A stretch of 64,000 bases of DNA from Agrobacterium rubi TR3 = NBRC 13261 (GTDB lineage Bacteria > Pseudomonadota > Alphaproteobacteria > Rhizobiales > Rhizobiaceae). The translations under genes and the position numbers were made by a program. The stretch is from the NCBI RefSeq assembly GCF_000739935.1, contig NZ_BBJU01000016.1, forward strand, positions 124,001 to 188,000. Reading direction: 5' to 3'. Below, piece after piece: positions 17,453-26,667 of the stretch (the stretch's first letter is position 1; each line of letters opens with the position of its first letter). Under the pieces are notes generated by a model, which saw nothing but the letters and a program-made list of their open reading frames with translations, was not told the origin of the DNA and did no database searches.

Positions 17453-18466
17453 TTACTTCACGCTCATGGCCGCGAGCCATTCATCGATCCAGGCCTTGCG
17501 GTTTTTTGCGACCTCGTCCGGCGACATCAGAAACGTCTTGGACGGCTGAACCAGCTTGGAAAACGCATCCGGCAGCGGCGCAGACGTGGCAGCAACCGGT
17601 ATCATCCAGTTGTTTTCCGGAATGGCATCCTGAAAACCAGTCGTCAGCATGAAGGCGAGGAACTGCTTCGCCAGCGCCTTTTCCGGCGCGTTCTTCAAGA
17701 TGCCAGCCACTTCGATCTGGATATAATGCCCCTCTTCGAAGCTGGCAGCCTGATAGCGATCCGTCTTTTCCGACACCATGTGATAGGCGGGCGACGTCGT
17801 ATAGGACAGCACCATCGGCACTTCGCCCTTGGTGAACAGGCCGTAGGATTCCGACCAGCCGGGGGTGACGGTCAGCACACGGTTCTTGAGTTTCGCCCAA
17901 GCCTCCGGGGCCTTGTCGCCATAGACGGATTTCACCCACAGCAGCAGACCGAGGCCAGGCGTCGAGGTACGCGGGTCCTGAATGACGATCTTCTGCGAGG
18001 GATCGCCCTCGACCAGGTCCTTCATGCTCTTGGGTGGATTTTTGAGCGTCTGCGTGTCGTAAACAACGGCGAAATGGCCGTAATCATAGGGCACAAAGAC
18101 ATCGTCTGTGAAACCACCCGGCACTTTGGCAGCCGATGTATCGACACCCGATGGCTCGAAAAGTCCGGTCTGTTTGGCCTCAGCAATCAAATTGGTATCG
18201 AGCCCAACGACGACATCGGCCTTTGAGCTTGGACCTTCCAGCTTCAGCCTGTTGAGAAGCGCCACACCATCCGCGACACCGACGAAATTGACCGTGCAAT
18301 TGCAGGTCTCTTCGAACGCAGCCTTGACCTTTGGCCCCGGTCCCCACTCGGAAACGAAGCTCTCATAGGTGTAGACGGTCAGCGTCTTCTTATCCTGCGC
18401 GACAGCGACAGCTGGCACAAGCAACGACGCGGCAATCAACGAATGCAGGAATAAACGACGATACAT
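17453..18466 (-). CDS. thiB: Thiamine-binding periplasmic protein
   Basis: 337 residues. A signal peptide ([20 protein letters not shown], probable cleavage after AVA near residue 24) precedes a solute-binding protein starting [19 protein letters not shown], typical of ThiB/TbpA. CxC in the N-lobe ([11 protein letters not shown]) is common in the family. It delivers thiamine or its phosphates to ThiPQ. The start was chosen because GAGGAGGTG sits about 8 nt upstream; the frame is open 62 codons further, through the riboswitch, but that part is untranslated leader. Confidence 0.95.
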   Translation of the reverse strand: MYRRLFLHSLIAASLLVPAVAVAQDKKTLTVYTYESFVSEWGPGPKVKAAFEETCNCTVNFVGVADGVALLNRLKLEGPSSKADVVVGLDTNLIAEAKQTGLFEPSGVDTSAAKVPGGFTDDVFVPYDYGHFAVVYDTQTLKNPPKSMKDLVEGDPSQKIVIQDPRTSTPGLGLLLWVKSVYGDKAPEAWAKLKNRVLTVTPGWSESYGLFTKGEVPMVLSYTTSPAYHMVSEKTDRYQAASFEEGHYIQIEVAGILKNAPEKALAKQFLAFMLTTGFQDAIPENNWMIPVAATSAPLPDAFSKLVQPSKTFLMSPDEVAKNRKAWIDEWLAAMSVK

Positions 18467-18522
18467 CAACAGCACCTCCTCGAATTGGGCAACGGGGAAC
18501 AGGCGTCTGGATGGAAGCCGTC

Positions 18523-18610
18523 TAATCCCTCCGCCGGTGTTAACCGGATCAGGTTCTTCGGGTTGGCTAAGCCTCTCAGCCATGTCCCAGATAGGACACA
18601 GCACCCCGTT
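18523..18610 (-). ncRNA. TPP riboswitch (THI element) upstream of thiBPQ
   Basis: Read on the minus strand, the leader has the conserved THI-box elements in order: ACGGGGTGC, GGCTGAGAG, GAACCTGATCCGGTTA and ACACCGGCGGAGGGATTA. These are the CUGAGA and ACCUGAU cores that bind the pyrimidine and pyrophosphate ends of TPP. The aptamer ends about 55 nt before the thiB start. I see no U-tract terminator behind it, so control is more likely through the ribosome-binding site (GAGGAGG). Confidence 0.97.
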
Positions 18611-18664
18611 AGATCTGGGCAAATGTGTAATCGGTGATCGGTGAATTAGCAAGATGGCTGGTGT

Positions 18665-19057
18665 CTAAGCCTGCGCGCTCATATGCACCAATTCCCAGAC
18701 ATGGCCGTCCGGGTCCTGAAAACTGCCGCCGTACATAAAACCATGATCCTGCTTCGGTTTCCATTCGGTACCGCCCGAGGCAAGCGCAGTAGCGATCATA
18801 GTATCGATCTCTTCGCGGCTCGAGGCCGAAAGACAAGTCAATACCTCTTTGGTACTGGTCGCATCGGCAATGTCACCGTTGATAAAATCCCGAAATCGCT
18901 CCTCCTGAAGCAACATCACGAAGATATTTTCCTCCACGACCATGCAGAGTGCTCGCTCGTCCGAATATTCAGGGTTGAAGCTGAAGCCGAGCCCCGTGAA
19001 GAACGCTTTCGAAATCTCGATACTCTTGACGGGCAGGTTGACGAAAATCATGCGCAT
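18665..19057 (-). CDS. VOC family (glyoxalase/bleomycin-resistance fold) protein
   Basis: 130 residues: an N-terminal half starting MIFVNLPVKSIEISKAFFTGLGF and a C-terminal half ending FQDPDGHVWELVHM, the paired beta-alpha-beta units of the vicinal oxygen chelate fold. The His and Glu of the last strand (GHVWELV) are potential metal ligands. Members include glyoxalase I, dioxygenases and antibiotic-binding proteins, and the substrate cannot be told from sequence. GGAGG precedes the ATG. It sits just upstream of the thiB riboswitch on the same strand but separated from it, and looks like an independent gene. Confidence 0.82.
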   Translation of the reverse strand: MRMIFVNLPVKSIEISKAFFTGLGFSFNPEYSDERALCMVVEENIFVMLLQEERFRDFINGDIADATSTKEVLTCLSASSREEIDTMIATALASGGTEWKPKQDHGFMYGGSFQDPDGHVWELVHMSAQA

Positions 19058-19153
19058 ATCTGAACTCCTCCGTGTAAAAGCAGCAAAACGTAATTTCGCT
19101 TTCCTGTCAAAGACGGATGAGGTGGCGTCGTTCCGACACCATGCTTCGGTCTT

Positions 19154-20974
19154 TTAGTTTTCCAGCTCCTCCCGCAGCATTTCCAGCTCCAGCCACTCTT
19201 CTTCCATGGTCTCGAGCTTTTCGCGCAGCTTGGACATCTCGTTGGCCAGCGTGTTGAACACCGTCGGGTTCTTGGCAAACAGATTGGGGTCGGCCATGCG
19301 CTGTTCGCGCTCGGCGATTTCAGCTTGCGTCTTCTCCATCTCCTTGGGCAGATTTTCGAGCGCGAATTTCTGCTTGAAGGAGAGCTTGCCCTTGGCCTTT
19401 GCGGGCTCAGACCCGGCACTTGAGGCGGACTTCGCCTTTTCCTGCTTTTCGGCCTTCTTCTTTTCGTCCGACGCACCCTTGCGCTGCGCCATCATATCGG
19501 AATAGCCACCGGCATATTCGATCCAGCGACCATCCGGTGCATCCGGGTTGGCAGGCGCGATGGTGGAGGTCACGGTCCGGTCGAGAAAGTCACGATCGTG
19601 GCTAACGAGAATGACGGTGCCGGAAAAGCCCGCGACGATTTCCTGCAACAGGTCGAGCGTTTCGATGTCGAGATCGTTGGTCGGCTCATCAAGGATCAGA
19701 AGGTTCGTCGGACGGGCCAGAATGCGCGCCAGCATCAGGCGAGCACGCTCCCCACCGGACAGATTGCGGATCGGCGTGCGGGCCTGCTCCGGCTGGAACA
19801 GAAAATCCTTCATGTAGCCGGTGACGTGCTTCAGTTCGCCATTGACCAAGAGGTTTTCACCACGACCGTCGGTCAGATAATGCGCCAGCGTATCGTTCGG
19901 GTTCAAATCCTCACGCTTCTGGTCCAGCGTCGCGACTTCCAGATTGGTACCGAGCTTGACCCAGCCGCTATCTGGCTTCAACTGACCTGTCAGCATCTTC
20001 AAAAGTGTCGTCTTGCCGGCACCGTTCGGGCCAACGAAACCAATGCAATCACCGCGATGAACACGCAGCGAAAAGGGTGCAACGATGGTGCGCTCGCCAT
20101 AGGCCTTGGTGATCTGGTCCGCTTCGATGACGAGCTTGCCGGACTCGCGTCCCTCGGCCGCCGTCGCCTGCACGGAACCTGTCGGCCCCTTGTGGCCACG
20201 ATAGTCGGCACGCATTGCCTGCAGTTCACCCACGCGGCGCATGTTGCGCTTGCGGCGCGCCGTCACGCCATAGCGCATCCAGTGTTCTTCGCGCTCGATG
20301 GCCTTGCCGAGCTTGTGCTGTTCCAGCTCTTCCTCTTCCAGCACCTTGTCGCGCCATTCCTCGAAATGGCCAAAACCACGGCTGAGGCGACGCGCCTGGC
20401 CGCGATCCAGCCAGACGGTGGCGGTGGAAACCTTTTCCAGAAAGCGACGGTCATGCGAAATCAAGACGAGCGCGCTGCGCGTCTGCTGCAATTCGCCTTC
20501 CAGCCATTCGATGGTCGGCAAATCCAGATGGTTGGTTGGCTCGTCCAGCATCAGAATATCGGGCTCGGGCGCCATGACACGCACGAGCGCAGCACGCCGT
20601 GCCTCACCACCCGAAAGGCTCGACGGATGCTCCTGGCCCGTCAACCCCAGATGTTCGAGCAGGTAGGTCACCCGGTAAGCGTCATCTCCCGGCCCAAGAC
20701 CAGCCTCCGCATAGGCCTGAACCGTCTCGTAACCCGCAAAATCCGGCGCCTGATCGAGATACCGGATGGTAGCAGATGGATGCCGGAAGATTTCTCCCGA
20801 CTGCGCCTCGACCAGACCGGCGGCGATCTTCATCAGCGTCGATTTGCCGGAACCGTTGCGGCCGACAAGGCAGATGCGATCACCCGGCTCCACTTGCAGG
20901 TTCGCACCGTTGAGCAGCGGTGTGACGCCGAAAGTCAGCGTAATGTCGTCGAGTTTTAAAATAGGGGGTGCCAA
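19154..20974 (-). CDS. uup: ABC-F family ATPase, Uup-like
   Basis: 606 residues with two ATPase cassettes and no membrane segments. Walker A motifs are GRNGSGKST (near residue 39) and GPNGAGKTT (near 320); signatures are SLSGGEARR and NLSGGERAR; Walker B are ILMLDEPTNHLD and LLILDEPTNDLD. An inter-domain linker of about 80 residues and a charged, coiled-coil C-terminal extension follow, as in Uup, whose tail binds branched nucleic acid. ABC-F proteins act on ribosomes; Uup affects transposon excision and ribosome function in E. coli. It begins 4 nt after the thiN stop, so the two are co-transcribed. Confidence 0.92.
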   Translation of the reverse strand: MAPPILKLDDITLTFGVTPLLNGANLQVEPGDRICLVGRNGSGKSTLMKIAAGLVEAQSGEIFRHPSATIRYLDQAPDFAGYETVQAYAEAGLGPGDDAYRVTYLLEHLGLTGQEHPSSLSGGEARRAALVRVMAPEPDILMLDEPTNHLDLPTIEWLEGELQQTRSALVLISHDRRFLEKVSTATVWLDRGQARRLSRGFGHFEEWRDKVLEEEELEQHKLGKAIEREEHWMRYGVTARRKRNMRRVGELQAMRADYRGHKGPTGSVQATAAEGRESGKLVIEADQITKAYGERTIVAPFSLRVHRGDCIGFVGPNGAGKTTLLKMLTGQLKPDSGWVKLGTNLEVATLDQKREDLNPNDTLAHYLTDGRGENLLVNGELKHVTGYMKDFLFQPEQARTPIRNLSGGERARLMLARILARPTNLLILDEPTNDLDIETLDLLQEIVAGFSGTVILVSHDRDFLDRTVTSTIAPANPDAPDGRWIEYAGGYSDMMAQRKGASDEKKKAEKQEKAKSASSAGSEPAKAKGKLSFKQKFALENLPKEMEKTQAEIAEREQRMADPNLFAKNPTVFNTLANEMSKLREKLETMEEEWLELEMLREELEN

Positions 20975-20978
20975 GGGT

Positions 20979-21629
20979 TCAGGCTCCGGTCAAATCATAA
21001 GGACGGGCAAGCACGATGGCTTTGCCGCTTTGAAGGCGAAGGCTTAAACGCCCTTCCGCCACGTTGGAAATAGTGCGCGACGAGCCGAAAGCAAGCGCGA
21101 AATTGGCCAGCGGATAGCGGGCATTGTCGATATCGAGCCCCTCCAGCGCCGTGAAACCGGCAACCGAAAACAGCGACCCCGAGGGAAGATCAAGCTCGAA
21201 CGTGCCTTCCATCAGTGGATACGCCTCTTCATCACCCGATGTCAGCACCACCTCGAAGCCGCGCTCGGCAAGCGAGACCGCATAGAGCAGATGAAACAGA
21301 GCATGATCCGATCGCTCTCCCGCCAACGCACCCACCAGTGTCAGCCGCTTTGCGCCGCGTGCCAAGGCTTCGGACACGGCAATCTCGCCATCTGTCACAC
21401 CTTTGGCCGCCGGGAACGGTTGTTTCTCGACATCCGGCCACCGCTCTTGCAAAGCCATATCGGAGGAATCGAAATCACCGACCCACAGTTCCGGCGCAAG
21501 CCCAAGCGGGTCCGCATGCCGCATGCCGCTGTCGGCTGCAATTACGCGCGTATCCGCGACCGCCTTTTGCAGGCGATCCGTCACGGTGATGTTGCCGCCG
21601 AGCAGGATGGTGAAATGGCTGGTCGTCAT
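20979..21629 (-). CDS. thiN: Thiamine pyrophosphokinase
   Basis: 216 residues. Recognisable elements are FTILLGGNIT at the start, AADSGMRHA, the WVGDFDSSD loop that binds Mg-ATP, and the late TEG-like region replaced here by the GTFELDLPSGSLFSV segment. The enzyme converts thiamine to TPP, the form that silences the thiBPQ riboswitch. The gene lies about 3 kb from thiBPQ but in its own unit, upstream of uup. I see no THI box in front of it. It diverges from metA across a 245-nt spacer containing the SAM-II riboswitch. Confidence 0.9.
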   Translation of the reverse strand: MTTSHFTILLGGNITVTDRLQKAVADTRVIAADSGMRHADPLGLAPELWVGDFDSSDMALQERWPDVEKQPFPAAKGVTDGEIAVSEALARGAKRLTLVGALAGERSDHALFHLLYAVSLAERGFEVVLTSGDEEAYPLMEGTFELDLPSGSLFSVAGFTALEGLDIDNARYPLANFALAFGSSRTISNVAEGRLSLRLQSGKAIVLARPYDLTGA

Positions 21630-21727
21630 GCCCTGCCATAGCCCGGAACGGTAGCCGATGGAAAGGCCGAAACGCTTGGCTGAGCGCCGATATTGATTTT
21701 CCGAACCAACAGGATTATGACACCTGT

Positions 21728-21778
21728 CAGTGGTGATTTGCCGACCGGCTTGCAGCCACTTTAAAGAAGTCGCTAAAT
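21728..21778 (+). ncRNA. SAM-II riboswitch upstream of metA
   Basis: The leader contains AGTGGTGATTTGCCGACCGG followed by CTTGCAGCCACTTTAAAGAA and GTCGCTAAATGG, matching the compact SAM-II (metA) aptamer. AGTGG (21729-21733) pairs with CCACT (21756-21760) as P1, and the later segment around GCTAAAT closes the pseudoknot with the ATTTG loop. SAM-II was first described at metA of Agrobacterium-type bacteria. It is followed by a terminator hairpin. Confidence 0.96.
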
Positions 21779-21806
21779 GGTCGAGGAAACACGTCGATTT
21801 CCGAGG

Positions 21807-21837
21807 ACCGGCTGCGATTTCGTTGCCGGTTTTTTTG
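21807..21837 (+). terminator. Intrinsic terminator of the metA leader (expression platform)
   Basis: ACCGGC (21807-21812) pairs with GCCGGT (21825-21830), followed by seven T. It lies about 30 nt after the SAM-II aptamer and 40 nt before metA, where a SAM-controlled attenuator would be expected. Confidence 0.8.
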
Positions 21838-21874
21838 TGTTTATGGCCCTCGCCACCACGGAAGTGAGTTCGAC

Positions 21875-22813
21875 ATGCCGATTAAAATTCCCGATACGCT
21901 GCCTGCGTTCGAAACCCTCATCCAAGAGGGGGTGCGGGTGCTGACCGAAACGGCGGCCATCCGGCAGGATATTCGCCCACTGCAGATCGGGCTTCTCAAT
22001 CTCATGCCGAACAAGATCAAGACCGAGATACAGATGGCGCGGCTGGTCGGCGCGTCGCCGCTTCAGGTCGAATTGTCGCTGGTGCGCATTGGCGGTCACC
22101 GCGCCAAAAACACGCCGGAAGAGCATTTGTTGTCCTTCTACGAGACATGGGAAGAGGTGCGTCACCGCAAGTTCGATGGCTTCATCATCACCGGCGCACC
22201 GGTGGAAAAGCTGACCTATGAGGACGTGACCTACTGGGACGAGATGCAGAAGATTTTCGAATGGACGGAAACCAACGTTCACTCGACGCTCAATGTCTGC
22301 TGGGGCGCGATGGCGGCCATCTACCATTTCCATGATGTGCCCAAGCACGAGCTGAAGGAAAAAGCCTTTGGCGTCTACCGCCACCGCAATCTTTCCCCCG
22401 CCTCCATCTACCTTAACGGCTTTTCGGACGACTTTCAGGTCCCGGTTTCCCGCTGGACCGAAGTGCGCCGCGCCGACATCGAAAAACATCCCGACCTCGA
22501 AATCCTGATGGAATCCGAGGAAATGGGCGTTTGCCTCGTGCACGAGAAGAAAGGCAAGCGGCTCTATATGTTCAACCATGTGGAATATGATTCCACATCG
22601 CTGGCTGACGAGTATTTCCGCGACGTGGATGCAGGCGTGCCGATCAAGGTGCCCCATGATTATTTCCCGCACAACGACCCGGCTCTGACCCCGCTCAACC
22701 GCTGGCGCAGCCACGCGCATCTGTTCGTCGGCAACTGGATCAACGAGATTTACCAGACGACACCGTATGATCTGGAGGAGATCGGAAAAGTCCAAGCCCA
22801 AGCCGCAGAGTGA
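21875..22813 (+). CDS. metA: Homoserine O-acyltransferase MetA (predicted acetyl-CoA specific)
   Basis: 312 residues, full length. The catalytic Cys142 is in [13 protein letters not shown] and the loop GVYRH follows. It acylates homoserine, the first committed step to methionine. The family is usually called succinyltransferase, but residue 111 here is Glu ([13 protein letters not shown]. coli has Gly in GAPLGL). In structural work on this family Glu111 favours acetyl-CoA and Gly favours succinyl-CoA, so the likely product is O-acetylhomoserine. Expression is under a SAM-II riboswitch with an attenuator. galM follows 73 nt later, with a hairpin between. Confidence 0.95.
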   Translation: MPIKIPDTLPAFETLIQEGVRVLTETAAIRQDIRPLQIGLLNLMPNKIKTEIQMARLVGASPLQVELSLVRIGGHRAKNTPEEHLLSFYETWEEVRHRKFDGFIITGAPVEKLTYEDVTYWDEMQKIFEWTETNVHSTLNVCWGAMAAIYHFHDVPKHELKEKAFGVYRHRNLSPASIYLNGFSDDFQVPVSRWTEVRRADIEKHPDLEILMESEEMGVCLVHEKKGKRLYMFNHVEYDSTSLADEYFRDVDAGVPIKVPHDYFPHNDPALTPLNRWRSHAHLFVGNWINEIYQTTPYDLEEIGKVQAQAAE

Positions 22814-22831
22814 AAATTCTGCAATTGCGTG

Positions 22832-22860
22832 GGGCCGGAAAATAAAGCAACGTCCGGCCC
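22832..22860 (+). other. Stem-loop between metA and galM
   Basis: GGGCCGGA (22832-22839) and TCCGGCCC (22853-22860) form a perfect 8-bp stem with a 13-nt loop. No U-tract follows, so it is probably an mRNA stability or attenuation element rather than a full terminator. Confidence 0.5.
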
Positions 22861-22886
22861 AGAGTATTGACTGGGAGAATGAGACG

Positions 22887-23909
22887 ATGAGCGAAGCTGG
22901 CACACGGGAAAATTTCGGACTGACGGCATCGGGAGAAAAGGTCGAACGTGTCACCATTTCCGCTGGCGGATTGACGGCAAACGTCATGACCTGGGGCGCT
23001 GTGATCCAGGACTTGCGCCTCGAAGGTCACCAGCCGCCGCTCGTTCTCGGCTTCGATCATTTCGACGATTACCCGAAATACTCGTCCTATTTCGGTGCCA
23101 CGCCGGGCCGCAACGCCAATAGAATCGATAGCGGCAAATTCAATATCGACGGCAAGACCTATCAGCTCGAGCTGAACGAAAAGGGCGTCACCCACCTGCA
23201 TGGCGGCAGCGACAACATCGGCAAGCGCAACTGGCTGCTGATGGAACACAGCCCCAACCATGTCGTGTTGCAAATCATCGATCCCGATGGCCGCGCCGGT
23301 TATCCCGGCAATTGCACAGTGACGGCGACCTATACGATCCGCGAAGGCGGTGTTCTGTCGGTGGTTTATGAAACAACGACCGACAAACCGACCATCGCCA
23401 ACATCTGCCAGCACTCCTATTTCAATCTCGACGGTGCGGAAAATACGCTCGGTCACGAAATCGAAATCGCCGCCGACCATTATCTGCCGACCGACGCGCG
23501 ACAGATCCCGACCGGCGAAATCCGGGCTGTTGAAGGCACCGTCTTCGATTTGCGCAAGCCCGTTGCCGTTGAGCGTCAGGAAAACGGCGAGCAGGTGACC
23601 TACGACCACAATTTCTGCCTCTCGTCAGAGCGCGTTGCCAAACGCAAGGTCGCACGCGTCTATGCGCCCGCCTCGAACGTCGCGCTTGAGGTGCACACCA
23701 CCGAACCCGGCGTGCAGTTCTACTCCGCCTTCAAGCTGAACACCGGCGCGCCCGGTCTCGAAGGTCGCCGCTACGGGCCTTTCGCAGGTCTGTGCCTCGA
23801 AACCCAGATTTGGCCTGATGCGATCAATCACGATGGTTTCCCCGACGCCATCCTGCGCCCCGGCGAAACGCTTCGCCAGGAAACCGACTATATCTTCACG
23901 AAGGGCTGA
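22887..23909 (+). CDS. galM: Aldose 1-epimerase (mutarotase)
   Basis: 340 residues. GalM-family features include GATPGRNANRI, the substrate-binding histidine in HLHGG, the catalytic His in NICQHSYFNL and the C-terminal glutamate segment CLETQIWPDAINHDGFP. It interconverts alpha and beta anomers of hexoses. The frame extends 40 codons upstream into metA; I chose ATG 22887, preceded by GGGAG at 11 nt, because the conserved N-terminus begins there. It is convergent with mtgA, 6 nt apart. Confidence 0.93.
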   Translation: MSEAGTRENFGLTASGEKVERVTISAGGLTANVMTWGAVIQDLRLEGHQPPLVLGFDHFDDYPKYSSYFGATPGRNANRIDSGKFNIDGKTYQLELNEKGVTHLHGGSDNIGKRNWLLMEHSPNHVVLQIIDPDGRAGYPGNCTVTATYTIREGGVLSVVYETTTDKPTIANICQHSYFNLDGAENTLGHEIEIAADHYLPTDARQIPTGEIRAVEGTVFDLRKPVAVERQENGEQVTYDHNFCLSSERVAKRKVARVYAPASNVALEVHTTEPGVQFYSAFKLNTGAPGLEGRRYGPFAGLCLETQIWPDAINHDGFPDAILRPGETLRQETDYIFTKG

Positions 23910-23915
23910 GGCGAC

Positions 23916-24692
23916 TTAGTCCAGCACGCAGCCGACATAGCCGCCCGAAGCGCGGGCTCGTCTCTCGATGAGCCCGGCCAGACGCTGCATGCCTCTGCCG
24001 GGTTTCCCAGCAACGCGGTCGATAGGATTGGGCAACGCAACCGCCAGAAGTGCCGCCTGTCGCGCGCTGAGTTTCGAGGCCGGTACCTTGAAATGATATT
24101 GCGACGCCGCTTCGATGCCGTAGATGCCCGGCCCCCATTCGGCCACGTTGAGATAAATCTCCATCATCCGCTTCTTCGACCAGATGAAATCGGACACGAC
24201 GGCGAGTGGTAGCTCCAGGCCTTTGCGCAGAAAGGACCGACCGTTCCACAAAAACAGGTTTTTGGCCGTCTGCATGGGAATGGTGCTGGCACCGCGGGTG
24301 GATTCACCTTCCAAGGCGCTGTTGACCACCGTCTGCATCTGGTTCCAGTCCACGCCGCCGTGCGAACAGAACTGCCCGTCTTCAGACATCATCACCGATT
24401 GCACGAGGCGTGGCGAGATGTTCTCGAGCGGCACCCAGCGGCGATCATAGCCCTGAAATGTCAGCAATTCGGCCAGCATAGGCGTCGAAACCGGACGCAT
24501 GAAAGGCAGCGCATAGACCGGAATCATAATATAGGGCAACACCAGGAGCGCAATGATGACCAGCAAAACACGTCTCACGAGGCTTCGCACATCCACCTTT
24601 GGCCTACTCCCGCTTTCGGAAAGCGTCTCGTGATCCGTCTCGCTATCCGGCGTGCTGCTCAAAAACCTGGCCCCCACTTGGCTACCTGTCAA
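23916..24692 (-). CDS. mtgA: Monofunctional peptidoglycan glycosyltransferase
   Basis: 258 residues. A cytoplasmic N-terminus and one membrane anchor (about residues 40-62, [20 protein letters not shown]) precede a GT51 domain. GT51 motifs present: [17 protein letters not shown] with the catalytic Glu, [31 protein letters not shown] and [10 protein letters not shown]. It polymerises lipid II into glycan strands without a transpeptidase domain. The active-site loop has SEDGQFCSH, where many homologues have Ala-Glu-Asp. It diverges from ispA. Confidence 0.94.
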   Translation of the reverse strand: MTGSQVGARFLSSTPDSETDHETLSESGSRPKVDVRSLVRRVLLVIIALLVLPYIMIPVYALPFMRPVSTPMLAELLTFQGYDRRWVPLENISPRLVQSVMMSEDGQFCSHGGVDWNQMQTVVNSALEGESTRGASTIPMQTAKNLFLWNGRSFLRKGLELPLAVVSDFIWSKKRMMEIYLNVAEWGPGIYGIEAASQYHFKVPASKLSARQAALLAVALPNPIDRVAGKPGRGMQRLAGLIERRARASGGYVGCVLD

Positions 24693-24832
24693 AGCCTTTC
24701 ATATTCCGCATACGCCATCAAGGCTACTGTCGATAACGAAGTTCCACATCCTCCTCACAAAAACGATTGCCAGCCTTTTTTCCCCATGCGAAAGAGCCAA
24801 CCGTCACCTGACAGGGTAAGGAAACAGGCAAG

Positions 24833-25732
24833 ATGACATTCGAGACCCGGCTGCGCGACAATGCGGCAAGAACCGAAGCCTTGCTTGGCGATCTCCTGTC
24901 CAGCAAACCACGCAGCGATGAGATAACCCGACCGGAAAACCTTCTGGATGCCATGCGCCACGGTGTCTTGAACGGTGGCAAGCGGTTACGGCCTTTTCTC
25001 GTCATCGAGACGGCGGCTCTCCTCGGTGGCGATCCCACCGCGGCATTGCATGTCGGCGCAGCACTGGAATGCCTGCACTGTTATTCGCTTGTGCATGACG
25101 ATCTGCCTGCCATGGACAATGACGATCTGCGACGCGGCCAGCCGACGGTTCATAAAAAATTCGATGAAGCCACGGCCATTTTGGCAGGTGACAGCCTGCT
25201 GACGCTGGCCTTCGACATCATCGCATCCCAGGATACTACCCTGCCCGATGACCGCCGCGCCACCCTCGTTCTGGCACTGGCAAGGGCGGCTGGCATCGGC
25301 GGCATGGCGGGTGGCCAGGCGCTTGATCTGGCCGCCGAGAAGCAAGCACCCGACGAAAACGGCGTCATTACATTGCAGGCGATGAAAACCGGTGCCCTGA
25401 TCCGTTTTGCCTGTGAGGCAGGCGCGATCATCGCCGGAAGCGATATTTCCGAGCAAAAGCGTCTGCGCAGCTACGGCGAAAAAATCGGCCTCGCCTTTCA
25501 GCTCGCCGACGACCTTCTCGACCTGACCTCGGACGCCGCCACCATGGGCAAGGCAACCGGCAAGGACGCAGCGCGCGGCAAGGGCACCTTGGTGGCTCTG
25601 CGGGGCGCCGATTGGGGGCGAACGCGCCTAAGCGAGTTGGTGACGCAAGCCACAGAATTGCTGGCTCCCTATGGCGAACGGGCATCGATACTGATCGAAA
25701 CGGCAAAGTTCGTCGCTGAACGGAAAAACTGA
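24833..25732 (+). CDS. ispA: Polyprenyl synthetase, farnesyl diphosphate synthase type
   Basis: 299 residues. The first Asp-rich motif is DDLPAMD (residues 89-95), a type II bacterial FPP-synthase DDx4D insertion; the second is LADDLLD. KRLRPFLV near residue 50 and the LVHDD context fit short-chain (E) synthases. It condenses IPP with DMAPP and GPP to C15 farnesyl-PP. dxs and xseB, frequent neighbours of ispA, are not here; instead ispG lies 2.3 kb downstream. Confidence 0.92.
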   Translation: MTFETRLRDNAARTEALLGDLLSSKPRSDEITRPENLLDAMRHGVLNGGKRLRPFLVIETAALLGGDPTAALHVGAALECLHCYSLVHDDLPAMDNDDLRRGQPTVHKKFDEATAILAGDSLLTLAFDIIASQDTTLPDDRRATLVLALARAAGIGGMAGGQALDLAAEKQAPDENGVITLQAMKTGALIRFACEAGAIIAGSDISEQKRLRSYGEKIGLAFQLADDLLDLTSDAATMGKATGKDAARGKGTLVALRGADWGRTRLSELVTQATELLAPYGERASILIETAKFVAERKN

Positions 25733-25845
25733 CCGCCAGACACCACGCGCTAAGCCCCCCGAATCGTCCAACGGCAATTGGTGCTTGATCTATGGCCCGC
25801 GCCGCTTTATGCATGTTTATGCACGATTCAGCCGATTGATTCCGA

Positions 25846-26667
25846 ATGAACAAACCAGACCATTTTGTCAGCGAGAGACAGGCGTTGATTTATGCCCAGC
25901 TGCAACGGCAAGGCCGTGTGCTGGCGCAGGAGCTTGCGCAGACATTTGATGTCTCGGAAGACACCGTCAGGCGTGATTTGCGCGAGATGGCGGCGCGCGG
26001 GGAATGCGAGCGTGTTTATGGTGGTGCGCTTTTGGCGTCTGGCAAGACAGTGCCGTTGAAAACCCGCATGACGGAAATGCCGGACCGCAAGGCGGTGTTG
26101 GGCCGAATGGCAGCTTCCCTTTTGCAGGAGGGTATGACGGTCTTTATCGATGCCGGTTCCACCAATCTGGCGATTGCAAAACACCTGACGACAGGGTTGA
26201 AGCTCACCGCCATCACCAACACGCCCGCCATCGCCGCAGAACTGGCAGGACATGCCGACATCGAACTCATTCTGATCGGCGGCAGGGTCGATCCTGCGGT
26301 GGGCGCTGCCATCGATACCACGGCGATTCGCCAGCTGGAGCAAATCCGGCCCGACCTCTGCATCGTCGGCGTCTGCGGCCTGACGCTGAACGGGTTGTGC
26401 GCCGATATCTATGAAGACGCCGCGTTCAAGCGTCTTGCCTGTGAGGCCAGCGCAAAGACGCTTGCCGCCATCACCTCGGAGAAGCTGGGCACGCCTGCGG
26501 CTTTTCATGTCGCATCGCTGTCCTCCACGCTCACCCTCGTGCTGGAACAAGACGCCGATCGCGACATGATCGGCAGTCTGGCGGACACCGGCGTCAACAT
26601 TCATCAGGCCGGATCAACGTCCGGCATGTCATCTCCCATGCACTTATCGAAGGACCAGTCCCGATGA
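25846..26667 (+). CDS. DeoR/GlpR family transcriptional regulator
   Basis: 273 residues. The N-terminal DeoR helix-turn-helix is seen in RQALIYAQLQRQGRVLAQEL followed by FDVSEDTVRRDLREMAARG. The C-terminal DeoRC sensor domain carries IDAGSTNLAIAKHL and a Cys/Asp-bearing segment (DLCIVGVCGLT), the phosphorylated-sugar pocket. The ATGA overlap with the following MFS gene makes transport control by this regulator likely. The sugar ligand cannot be named. No clear ribosome site precedes the ATG. Confidence 0.88.
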   Translation: MNKPDHFVSERQALIYAQLQRQGRVLAQELAQTFDVSEDTVRRDLREMAARGECERVYGGALLASGKTVPLKTRMTEMPDRKAVLGRMAASLLQEGMTVFIDAGSTNLAIAKHLTTGLKLTAITNTPAIAAELAGHADIELILIGGRVDPAVGAAIDTTAIRQLEQIRPDLCIVGVCGLTLNGLCADIYEDAAFKRLACEASAKTLAAITSEKLGTPAAFHVASLSSTLTLVLEQDADRDMIGSLADTGVNIHQAGSTSGMSSPMHLSKDQSR

